A stretch of DNA of 64,000 bases, from contig QZCP01000153.1 of assembly GCA_003956705.1 (NCBI GenBank), forward strand, positions 57,410-121,409, given 5' to 3'. The notes beneath the pieces were generated by a model. That model was not told where the DNA came from, searched no databases, and worked only from the letters and a program-made list of their open reading frames with translations. A program made the translations under genes and the position numbers. Shown here piece after piece: positions 35,001 through 45,632 of this stretch; position 1 is the stretch's first letter, and the number at the start of each line of letters is the position of its first letter. The DNA comes from Brevipalpus yothersi. Lineage: Eukaryota > Arthropoda > Arachnida > Trombidiformes > Tenuipalpidae.

Positions 35001-38000
35001 TAGAGATCGTTTGAATTTTCGATTTGTGGTCTTGGAGTAGATGGAGGCTGAGAGTAGGGATCTTGAGATGCTTGGCTGGACTGAGGATAAGAATCTTGAG
35101 TTGCCGGTTGCTGAGGAGTCTGAGGACCCCGGGCAAAAGGACTCGCAATATCAGACTGTGGAGTAGAAGGCTCTTGAGAGTATGGATCAGATGAACGAGA
35201 AGGAGTTAGTCGAGGCGATGGTGAGTAAGATTCGTTTGGCATTTGAGATGTTTGACCCATGAAATTACCATCCTTCGGTGACTGAGCAATAGTTCTAGGA
35301 GAGTTAGGCTGAGCATAGGACTCTGGAGTGGGGCAAGATTTCGGAGCAGGGGAGAAAGGGCTATTGGCTGATACTGGTGTACGAGGTTGTTGTATGTAAG
35401 GACTGGATGAGGGAACTGGGTGCGGTGGTTGTGGTTGAGGCCGACCACCAGGAGTAGTCGGTTGATAATTAGGATCAGGTGAAAATATGCTTCGACACTG
35501 AGCTGGAGACATAGGTGTTTGAGGGGAATATGGCTGTCCACCAGAGCTGACCATCGGCTGTAATCTGGGATGAGGAGAATGCGGATAGGGAGGTGGAGGA
35601 TTCCCATACCCCTCGTTTGTCATAACTCGTGGACCCGGTGGTCTCGGCATGCGAAGTGGGTCCAACGGTGGTCTCACTCTTTGAGGATTCATAGGTCCAG
35701 CTCTCACACCAGGACCAATCATTCTCGGACCGATCATGTTTCCAATTCTCATTTCATTAGGAGACACAGTAATTTGTGTAGAACCTGGATCCCCTGATAC
35801 GATGCTCTGGACATCTTGAGTTTGGAATGACATTTCCTCAGATCGAGTTGTATTTACACTGCTCGATGATTGATCTGATAGTGGAGATATCTGACTTTCG
35901 CGGTCTTTTAACGCTACTTTGTGCTTTTGATTGGCTTTTTGATTCTTATTCTGGCGGTTCTTCTTTGCTTGATGACGAATCGGTGATCTAGAGTCAGCAG
36001 GTAACTGGCGCCAGTATTTGTTTATCTGCTTGTGTCGTTCATCATCATTTGGAAACTCTTTCTTGAGATCTGGATAGTGGAGATTAGCGTAGAGGACGGC
36101 AGATATGGTAGCATTGGCACCATAACCTTCTTCCTCTAAGATTTTCTGCTTCTTCAATTCTTCATCAGATGCAGTCTGTACACGATTCTGAGGAAGGCCT
36201 TGTGATTTATCACTATTAGGCACCATTGAAAAAGAACCTGGTTGAGTGGAAAATGATTGGGAATGCTGTGGCGGTGGTAGTGGTGGTGGTGGCTGCTGCT
36301 GAAGATGAAGAGGATGAGGATGAGGATGATGTACTCCAACCAAATTCCTATTTAACAAACTAGGGTTAGCTTGATTTATAATGGAGTTATTTGATGAAAT
36401 TTGCACAGTTGATGGACTATCAGATGCACCTGAGACACCTTGAAAGACATCTTCTACATCCTTAATGTCCATATGTGGTAAACCACTGTCCACCACCATT
36501 GACTCTAAATTGAAAGTAGATTCTAATAGAACATTCTCAATGGCATCATCTTTATCACCGTTCACAGTCTTTTCTACTAGTTCAACAAGATTATCCGCTG
36601 ACCTTTCCAGATCAGGGTCCTCATATAATAGATCAACTAGTTCTTCATCTTGAGGTATATCACTTGGCAATAGACCATTTAAATCATCGTCATCTATGGT
36701 AGTTTGATTGGATGTCTCATCGTTCACCGATAATTTGTGTAGCATATTATCAGAATTGTTGTTGAGACTTTCAAGCTTAACAGAAAATTTACTGGAGTTG
36801 AATGGTGTGGATGATATTGGTGCATTGGTGGGGGTTTCAGATGAACGAAATAATTTAACAATTTTGTCACTCGTAATTTTGAATGTAGTACCACTCTCTT
36901 CATCTCCACAAGGAGATTGACTCGATTTTTCTCTTGTTTCAAGAACACTATTTGCTGGCGGCTCTCTACTAGAATCCATAAGATCTTTACCAAAAAAAGC
37001 TTCTTGTAAATAACTTGGAAAATTCTCTTGGAGATGACTTCTCTTCTTGATTCGCCTACGTCTCTTTGGTTTATCATTTTGCATGACATTCTCAGTATTA
37101 TCCATTCCATTCTGGTCCCCTGTGGCATTCGAATTCTCGTTAACATCTTCCTCCTTTATTAATCTGGCACGAGCTTTAACAGAAAATCCACCTATTCCGA
37201 GTTTATGCAGCCGCCTCTGTCTCTTCTTTTTCTCATTTGCATCTGAGGCTTCTTTTGATGCACTAGCATCAGGATCTGGCACTTTGAGTTCATCGAAGAG
37301 TCCATTCTCATCATCACGCATACTTTCGTCGAGTTCATCTTTGCTACCTTGAAGTGGCAAAGAGCCTGCTTTGCTACCTCTTTTGGCGCGTTGTTTTTTC
37401 GGAGGCTCTAACTGAAGTGATTTGATGAGTGACATTCCACGTTCTGATAGAACAACACCGTCAACAAGAAAATGGTTTTTAGAGGATTTCAGCGCAGAAC
37501 CAGGTGCATTCGCTGCTCCTGAAGGAGTTATTGGAGAGTTTTTGAACGAATTGGCAGAAGGCAACATTGATAACTGGGAAGTCAACTGGTTGACACTATT
37601 CACTGTATCAGGCGTAGAGCCTGAAGAATATGATGCATCTCTTATTGCATTGTTGATATTCCCATTTATTGAGAATAAAATGGACCCATTACTATCCAGA
37701 TTATTGGTCAATTTACCAGAGACGGAATCGCCAGAAGATCGACGTGACGCTAGAGGAGAATTCAAAGATATATTGCCAATTCTTTGACCATCCTCAAACC
37801 CGTGTGACTTCTGCTTTTGAACTGCAGTTAATTTAAGAGCTGAAGGGTAAAGATAAATCGTCAGAAATCAGTGATCGAGTTGCAATCAGTGAGCATAAAA
37901 TGAATTGAATTCACTGGGCTAGACTTCATGAATGATCGAGAACACATTGGCTATGTCGAACAGAACCTAATGAAATTTTGATAATTACCTTGTAAATGGA

Positions 38001-38967
38001 GGGGAGGTTCATCTTTAGGACGACATAAAATACATCTATAACCAAATTCAGCTGCTTTTTCACAATCATCTTCATTAATTAATCCATCGCACTTAGCATG
38101 AAGCCACCTAAGATGGGAGAGAACAAACATTACATTACGATTGGTGACAAGATATTAGAATGCAAGAGTTTTGTCCAATCTTAAATATTGGCCAAAGATT
38201 GTCAAACAAATTCGAGTTCAGGAAAGGAAGGAAAAGATGAATGCTAACTGACAAACATCAGCTTACCTTTTGCAATTGTTACATTCTATAATCAGATCGC
38301 TTTCCTTGTGATCGGTGCGACAAACAGGACAAGAAGTTTGACTACTGCATGGACCGCATTCTGTGTAATTATTTTGCCATAGAGAATTAACACCCGGTGA
38401 TTTGGAATCACATTTAACACACACCACACACCATTCACACTTCCATGTGCCCGTTGGAATATCGTCTAACGGTGGATCTAAACAATACGTGTGGTAGCTT
38501 ATGTCACACTCATCACACAATAAAAGTCGAGCTTCATCGTGTGCTTGGCCACAGCCCTCGCACACAGTGCATTCGAGACATCTCCAACCTTTTGTCAGGG
38601 TGGTTCTGGTCACCTAGTGGAAGATTGTTAACAGAAAATGAGTGACTATTGCTCCTACTATGGTTGTAAGCGTTAATGTAGATGTTAAAAGATAGAAACA
38701 TAATTCGAATGTGAACAAATACGAAAAATTCAAGGAGCGCTCATTGATTGATGATACAAAGTGGAAACTTACCTTTACATTAGCACAATATGGATGATAA
38801 CATTGACCGCACTGTGAACAAATGATGAGCCATCCTTCTTCACCGCGGCCAAGACCTCCACAAATTACACATAAATCTTGCGATAATAGAAATTCATCTT
38901 TAAGAGAACAGAAGACCAATCTATTTTCCACCACATCTTCATCCTTACTGCTCTTATCAGTAGCCAT
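26002..38967 (-). CDS. KMT2C/D (trr): Histone H3K4 methyltransferase, KMT2C/KMT2D (trithorax-related) type, with an internal tandem duplication
   Basis: Nine exons: 38967-38773, 38613-38267, 38107-37989, 37839-33814, 33747-30451, 30374-30043, 29975-26490, 26378-26193 and 26094-26002. All phases agree, giving about 4,026 residues. Domains in order: three PHD fingers (about 30-215; LCVICGGLGRGEEGW, CDECDISYHTYCLDPPLDD, RWLHAKCDGL); HMG box 1 (about 784-832); HMG box 2 (about 1857-1907); extended PHD (about 3516-3630, RRCVLCHIAGDG); FYRN/FYRC (about 3668-3845); a Win-type WDR5-binding motif GCARTEP; SET (about 3885-4010, RYINHSCNPNC and RGEELTYDY); and post-SET ending CRKWMN. This nuclear enzyme of the COMPASS-like complex methylates H3K4 at enhancers. 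The long Pro/Gln-rich middle is present twice. The start ATG at 38967 is chosen because an in-frame TAA lies upstream at about 39034; an earlier coding exon cannot be excluded. Confidence 0.95.
30525..33262 (-). repeat. Internal duplication of the KMT2 gene, copy B
   Basis: Second copy of the HMG-box plus Pro/Gln-rich unit. It differs from copy A mainly in patches: around 31670-31705, 32190-32510 and the Gln/His tract at 30780-31020, which is longer than in copy A. It lies in the next exon, after a 66-bp intron (33748-33813) that falls between the two copies. Confidence 0.93.
33880..36562 (-). repeat. Internal duplication of the KMT2 gene, copy A (upstream in the gene)
   Basis: Encodes the acidic DDAIENVLLES segment, an HMG box (EEGYGANATISAVLYANLHY), a Pro/Ser/Tyr-rich region with recurring DPY units, and a Gln/Met-rich end. 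Copy B at 30525-33262 repeats it in the same order, offset by 3,300 bp at the 5' end and about 3,285 bp in the middle. Long blocks (for example 34375-34905 and 35000-35480) are almost base-for-base identical to copy B. Confidence 0.93.
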
Positions 38968-40382
38968 CTCATTGAAGATGGGATGGCTATGATGAGGTGT
39001 TTGTGTCAAGTTTGCTGATTTATTCTTTTTCACTTATACTTTTAAGAGTGTATCCAGATTATGGCCCAAAAAAGATGTATATTTGTGTGATAATGATGAT
39101 GATAATATAAAGCCAAGGGTATACACTTTCTTTTTCGATTCAGATCCACTTTGGCTTATTTTGGTAGTGCTTAGATGTTCTCGAGATAATGTGTGAGTGT
39201 TGATGAATATGTGTATATATATATATATATATATGTATACTTTTTTACACACGTGTATATGAACACTTGTTCATCGATATTTTGCTCTGATTATTGAATA
39301 ATAAATAATGGTGTATAATCAATTCTTTTAGGAGGGGGGGTGGACGAAGACCAAAAAAAGATGAAAGAAACAAAAACAAACACTGGTAAAAAGAAGCAGT
39401 GGATGGTTGATATTGATAGAGGCGACAACGATGGTCACTTAAGGGAATTGAATCTTTTTTTCGGTCGAATATGTATGTGTGTGTGTGTGTATGTGTGTGT
39501 ATGTTATGATCGCAACACTCTCATATACTTTCAATTGATATCATTGAAATATTTATATATATATATATGTATATATTATTCTGGATTTTTGAAAGTGGTA
39601 GATTATAATAAAAGCCAAAAAAAAACGACGAAAGATGATGATATTAGATGAGTTTGACTATGTGGAACAATTTTCTTCTCTCTTATGGATAAACGCTATG
39701 TGAACTTGATCACTTTTTTTTCTCCACAGGCAAATAGAAGAAGAAGCGAAATAGTAGTAGTAGAGAGAAGAGAGAGAAAAAAGAGGCTCACCACCATATA
39801 CAAACCCTATACACATTTAAGTGGGCTTTCTTCTCTTCTCAAACTGATCAATGGATAATTATACATATATATATCCACTATATACACTATTCACAAATAT
39901 ATATATTTATTCATTGAATCACGATGGCTGATTCCTGTGGACAAAAACATTGATTTTTTTATCATCAAACAAAAATCCACAAAAAAATCCATCAGAAAAA
40001 TTTTTACACACACATTAACACAAGCATACATCTACGGACAAGACGACGACGAACGAGTACTGTCTGCCATCTGGTGAATATTGGCTCCAACTAGTAAGCG
40101 CCATCTGGATATTGTTTTGTTCACTAATTTTTGTCAATATTGTTGACAATTGTGAGCATGTTTTGACGTGATGAGAAACGTTTTCACGTTTTTTTTTCGT
40201 TACTCATCAAGTGCTCGAGGACCGACTGATTGGAATTAGTTTGATTGTGGATCATAAAGTTTTCTAGTGAAGGGTCCAGGATAATATGATAGTCCAGTTT
40301 GATGATGATTCAGTATGATGATGATGAAATCTGTGTAATCACTTGTGTGCCATTGATTAGTGTCTGTCCATAAGCATTCATC
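38968..40382. other. Divergent region between KMT2 and COX11
   Basis: About 1.4 kb. It contains (TA)n at 39212-39232 and 39555-39570, (GT)n at 39476-39502, and TCT/ATA-rich tracts. No gene is supported; probably the 5' UTRs and promoters of both genes. Confidence 0.5.
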
Positions 40383-41229
40383 ATGTACAGTGGGTAAGAA
40401 TGCTCTCTCATATTATCGCTCAGCTTATTCGAGAATCATTTTGTCTTTGTTTATGAGTAAAATTTTGTGTGACTACATGTTTTATTCTTTCGTCCTATGT
40501 AACTTTATACTCACAGAGGTCGAAGAATAGCATCTGTTAGTAGATTTGCCAAGTTTGCCACTTCTATTGGAATTGGATTTCTTGGCATTTCGTTCGCTGC
40601 TGTACCTGTGTATCGTCTCTATTGTCAAGCCACCGGTAAGGGTGGACGAGCTTTTCAAGATAAGAATGCAGAGAAAATAGAGAAGATGGAAATTATTAAA
40701 GATAGGAAAATACGAATCAGATTCGTTGCTGATACAGCAAGTCAATTGGCTTGGAAATTTAAGCCTACCTTTGATATGATGGAGGTGAGAATTCTATAAC
40801 TCGATGATTCGAAAAACTTTTACCTCTAATCTCTGTTTTTCTGGACAGGTTCATCCAGGCGAAACAACACTCGCCTTTTTTACCGCAAGAAATCCTCTTG
40901 ATGTCCCTGTTGATGGAGTTGCTACCTATGCTGTTCTGCCTATCGAAGCAGGTGTTTATCTCAATAAGATTCAATGTTTTTGCTTTGAAGAGCAAAGGCT
41001 CAATCCCAAGGAAGAGGTAAATTTACTCGTGTTATCGTGTGGTAGATTATATCTGTACCTTCTCTGATTACAGGTCGATTTGCCAGTTTTCTTTTACATC
41101 GATCCTGCGATAAAGGAGGATCCTCAATTACAATTGTGTGAAGACATCGTTCTTCAGTATCAATTTTGGGCAACAAAAGATGGTGTACAACTTCCATTTA
41201 TCGATAAACTCAGAGCGGCTTTATCCTGA
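40383..41229 (+). CDS. COX11: Cytochrome c oxidase assembly protein COX11
   Basis: Four exons, 40383-40393 (only 11 nt coding), 40517-40784, 40849-41016 and 41074-41229, encode 200 residues. One membrane helix (about 17-35, SIGIGFLGISFAAVPVYRLYC) is followed by the soluble copper-binding domain. It has the family hallmark KIQCFCFEEQRLNP with the Cys-x-Cys copper site, the VHPGETTLAFFTARNP strand and VDLPVFFYIDP. COX11 delivers copper to the CuB site of cytochrome oxidase subunit 1 in the inner mitochondrial membrane. An in-frame stop at 40371-40373 fixes the start at 40383, so the basic leader before the helix is unusually short (about 16 residues). It shares an upstream region with KMT2. Confidence 0.94.
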
Positions 41230-41901
41230 AAATTTTGGATGTTATTTTTTTGAAATTCTAGTCTAGCTCTTCCAATATGAATTTGGAAATCTCCCAGCAC
41301 TCAAAAAAGAGTTCATAATATTAGACCTAAGAAGGTGGCTCTTGGAATCGGTATTCTTTCACGCCATCCAAAGAAGAAGTGATAAATAGGAAAATTTATT
41401 ATAAATTACACAAAACTTGACCCAAGAAAAGAAAAAAAGTTTGAGGTTCAAACATTTTCATTCAACAACAAACAAAAAACATTTCAAGGGTGGAATTTGA
41501 GAAAGAACAGCTCCATTACAAGTTCTGATGAATCAAGAGAAACTCCGACATCTCCTTCGATTCATCCAACTGCTATGGAATATGCTAGTAAGAGAACGTT
41601 GGTTCAACAACCAACGACTTCCTTGAAGAGAAAGTCATAGATTTTTTACTAAGGAATCCTTAGTCTTGATGCTTTAGGTAGAAAGATGATGTCCAATAAC
41701 CAAAAACCCAACAGGCGACATCATCTGAAAGCTAAAGCCAAAATAAGATACTCTTACTAACAAGAGTATCTTTTATCCATATTATATAAAGTTATCCAAG
41801 TCAAATGCACGTGGTATACCGGCGGGCAATAGAGATTTCAAATCATCTCTATTGCCATCTATGTAATGTGAATCAGGATAAAGCCAACGGTTTTGAATAC
41901 A
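41230..41901. other. Convergent 3' regions of COX11 and IGHMBP2
   Basis: AT-rich. It has an imperfect palindrome around 41745-41775 (ATACTCTTACTAACAAGAGTAT), and no coding sequence was recognised. Confidence 0.45.
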
Positions 41902-44205
41902 TCAAAACCCAAACTGGGATATTCCCGGGGGACCCTCATCATCACTCGAGAAATCGCTAAAAGATGGATCGGAGGCTTCTGGGTCTGTGTCTACTTCATC
42001 GATAAAAATCTCCTTCTGTAATTTCTGGGCATCGCGATACTCCAATGCATCAAGGTCTGATACTTCGTAGCTGTTCTGGAAAAACACGTCTCTCAAGTCT
42101 TTGATCTGGCAATTTTGCAAGAATTTGACCACTTGACTATTAGCACGAACCCTTTTCACAATACCATGAGCATTTATGTGTCTTGCCAGGTCAAGGAGAC
42201 ATGAATGGGCATAGAAAGTGGAAGAATCTCCAATTACAACTAAATGTCGTCTTGCTCTCGTAACAGCCACATTGATTCGTTCTTCCCGTGTAAGAAACCC
42301 AACAAACTGTTTTCTGTTGGATCGAACCATACTTAAGATGATCACATCTCTCTCTTGACCCTGGAACCCATCAATCGAACGAATTTCAACATCAACACCA
42401 ATCTCAGCAATTTTTCTTTCTATTAGGCGACGTTGAAGGGAATATGGAGTGATAACGCCTATTCGATTTGGTTCAACATTATATCTTAGAAGATGTATCA
42501 AGTAAAGTACCACAAGGTTTGCCTCGAAATTATTAGCAGTAGATTTTTCGCCAAAAACTTTCATCTCATGCATATTACAGCCTTTTGTATCAATCATCAC
42601 CAAAGTTCCAACTCCTCGCCCGAAATCGGAGATGTCAGTGAGCGAAATATTCTTTATTTCTGGATGAGCTTCTAATTCGCCTTGATAAAAATACTTTGAA
42701 GGCCATTCCATCAATTTTTCATTCATTCGATATTGTATTTTCAACTTTTGCACTTTATCTTTGAAACGATATACAACTTTATCCATTAGAGTCGGGCCAA
42801 GCTCTTGATCGGCAACGCTGGATCGTAGAACCGGAGGTAGCTGCCGGTGATCACCAGCCAAGATACATCTTTTAGCCAGAGGAAGAACAATCCAACACAT
42901 AGGTTCGATAGCTTGAGAACATTCATCAACTATTACCAAATCAAACCAAAACCCGGGTCTTTTTAGCATCATTTTAAGCTGTCCCAACGGTGAAGAAGAA
43001 ATCATGGTTCCAAGCACAATCTTCTTCTTTTGCAAAATAGCTGCGGTTTCATCGTCTCGTATCGATTGAAGTTGCTTGAACTTTGCTCGCAGATATTCGC
43101 GGCTTTTCGGATCAATATCTATCGTTTGCATACATCTCTTCATATATTCCATATCTCGTTTGTCGATGAGAAGGTCATTCAGACTTTTATCCAGCGAATA
43201 CTTTCGAGCAATCTGACTGGCTTTAGCAGGCTGTCCAAGACGAGCAATGTCTTCCTCACCAGTATCGACTAGTCTAGTCACCAAATTATCCACCGCAGGA
43301 TTACTAGCTCCAGTCACAAGTATGCGAAAATCATTTTTATGGGCTTGTCGAATTATTTCAACCAGTGCGCTTGTTTTACCAGTACCTGGTGGACCATGAA
43401 TAACCGAAAATGTATTCCCACCAGCCAGAGATTGCTTGATTGCTTTACGCTGGAAAACATCCATTGTTTTGTCGAAGAGGGGATGGAAAATGAATTTCTG
43501 TTGTTGTCCTGCGAGAACAATCTTCTCAAAATTTTCTCTCACATATTCAGATGGATGAAGTTTTCGTTTAATATTTTCAGCATCCTTCATCGGCTCCTCT
43601 TCTTCCGGTGAAATATTGAGAAGCAATCTGATGACATCAGTGAGCCTATCTTCCTTTGCTCGCCGTTTCAAGGTCTTCAGTGCCTCTATCATACGCTCAT
43701 ATTGTATGTCATGAGGATCTCGGGTGAGATAGAATGTCTTCCCTTTCTCCAGAATCCATGTCGAAGGAAGACCATTCATCGACAACTTGACGAATTTCAT
43801 GTCCAGCGAAAAGACATGAGCACGCTGTAGTTCTGGCTCAAGATAAGGATTATTCAAATGTGAATCACTATTGATTACCACTTGATCACCAACACCAAAA
43901 GCAAAACCTCCATCACCTTTGGGAGCATGGACGAAAGTGATGAGTGTTTTGCAAAATAGCAGCTCGGAGTATTCACATGAATGGTACGTCAGATTGTCTA
44001 TTCTAGAATGGTCAATACTGGGCACGTGTGAAAATAGAGAGAAGAATACATAAGTGTGAGAATGAAAAAAAATGCTGAGAGAAAAAAAATTATTCCCACA
44101 AAAATACAAGATATCTTACTTTACTTCATTCCTATTGAATTCGGCCTCCAGATCGACAGCCCTCAACAGTGGCTTTATGTAATCTTCGATCTTACCAATA
44201 GCCAT
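41902..44205 (-). CDS. IGHMBP2: IGHMBP2/SMUBP-2-like superfamily 1B helicase
   Basis: Two exons, 44205-44120 and 44017-41902, encode 733 residues. Helicase motifs are complete: Walker A GPPGTGKTSALVE at about 231, TGASNPAVDNL, Walker B VIVDECSQAIEP at about 393, GDHRQLPPV, QYRMNEKLMEWPS, SIDGFQGQERDVII at about 585 and NVAVTRARRHLVVIGD at about 612. The N-terminal beta-barrel region (LELEP-type insertion, GDQVVINSD) also fits. Family members are 5'-to-3' RNA/DNA helicases associated with ribosomes and tRNA. The chain ends with an acidic tail (SDFSSDDEGPPG) soon after the helicase core; the R3H and AN1 zinc-finger domains of vertebrate IGHMBP2 are absent. The donor was placed at AA/GTAAGA because it restores phase. 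Another Upf1-like family member is the alternative. Confidence 0.9.
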
Positions 44206-45632
44206 GATAACAATCACCCCCTCTCCACAGTCGTGTCCAAAAAGTTAATCAACCAATGACACTTATTTTAAAAAATGGCGATAAACGCAAAGGCGTATTC
44301 ACTAGATCACGAAGGATTCGACTGTCGATTTGACAATAATCAACCACGATAAATGTTATGTATGTTGATGATATCCACACAGCTTAATTTGACTAACTAG
44401 CTTCCACAGTCAACTAGAGCTGCCCGTCGTGATGGCCCTCACCCAGATCAAAATTAACAAGGACCAGTCCTTCAATAAGGGTGATAATTAATTAAATGAC
44501 TGGACAATCTTAGCTCATCATCCTAAAGCTCAACACTGTTCACATGGAGGAAGAAGGAAGAAGGATTTTATGCTATCGTGGACTTCCATGGACTTCCATA
44601 GACTTCTATAGACTTTCACAGAGACACAAAAGAATTGCTTGCATCAGATGAAATCGAGATCACAGATAAAAGTAAGAGAGAGAAAGAGAGAAAGAGAGAA
44701 AGTGATTGGAAGATGATGACTAACGCGTCAATGGCTGATTGGTGTACACTTGGTTCACCATGAAAAGTGAATAATATTCACTGAATAATGGAAGATGGTG
44801 GTGATATATGGAAAAGATGGGTTGGCCCGAGTAGTGGAGCCAACCCAGTAGGTAAAATGGAGCTTTCTTGATTGAAAATCACATGATGATGATGACAATT
44901 GAAGGTTCCTCTCTCTTTCTCTCCCTCTTCCCATCTTGAAAATGTGTCTCAGACGAAAGTTTACTTCCGAGAGGCAGCATGTGTGAATGTTTTGTTTGTT
45001 ATGTTCATAGAATGTCCACTCACGAAAATATTTTCTGCTTCTGCTAGCTTGGCGAGTTGATATTCTGGACTTTATCCAGCACATGAACTGGGTCATTTTC
45101 GATGGTTATATTTTCAGAATAAGCGAATTTTTTCATTTGTCTCAAGTAACTTCTTTATATTTCATAAGCATAATATCAATCACAGAACTTTCGATCAATT
45201 TTTTCCCCTCTCAGATGAATCTTAATGTTCACCCACCCCAATGTCAGTCGACTTCACTTCATAACAAACAAGCTTTAGAACGTTTATATGATGGTAAATA
45301 TACTTGAATGATGAACTTTTTCTACAAAATTCAGAAACAATCGCTCAAAAAGCACATCTTCAAATGAAGAAAACACCAAGGAATGGCCATTGAGTTAGCC
45401 TTTCCAAGGTGAATAGTGTGTGAGTGGCAGAACGAACCGAGTTTCTCGTAAATGTACACCTCACGCACTGATTAATTCTGGGCACTTGATGATAGATGTC
45501 TCACTCGATTTTTTATTAACAAAAAAAAAGAAAACATGATTACGAGGCGATAAATGATGTTGATTTCGTTAATAAAACAGACCAGATCAGATCGCGAGAA
45601 TCTTTGTTGGGAATTTGGTTTCTTTTCTCTCT
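44206..45632. other. Intergenic stretch
   Basis: It contains a run of similar decamers (gacttccat/gacttctat, 44580-44620) and AG-rich tracts (44668-44702). No gene is supported. The right end carries the 3' UTR of the next minus-strand gene. Confidence 0.45.
45512..45517 (-). terminator. Polyadenylation signal of the Lys/Pro/Ala-rich gene
   Basis: TTTATT on the plus strand is AATAAA on the minus strand, about 115 bases after the stop at 45633. It supports minus-strand transcription here. Confidence 0.5.

Noticed and set aside
41745..41775. Imperfect palindrome considered as a transposon end or RNA hairpin
   Set aside because: No matching inverted copy, target-site duplication or transposase nearby; probably a chance hairpin in a 3' UTR.
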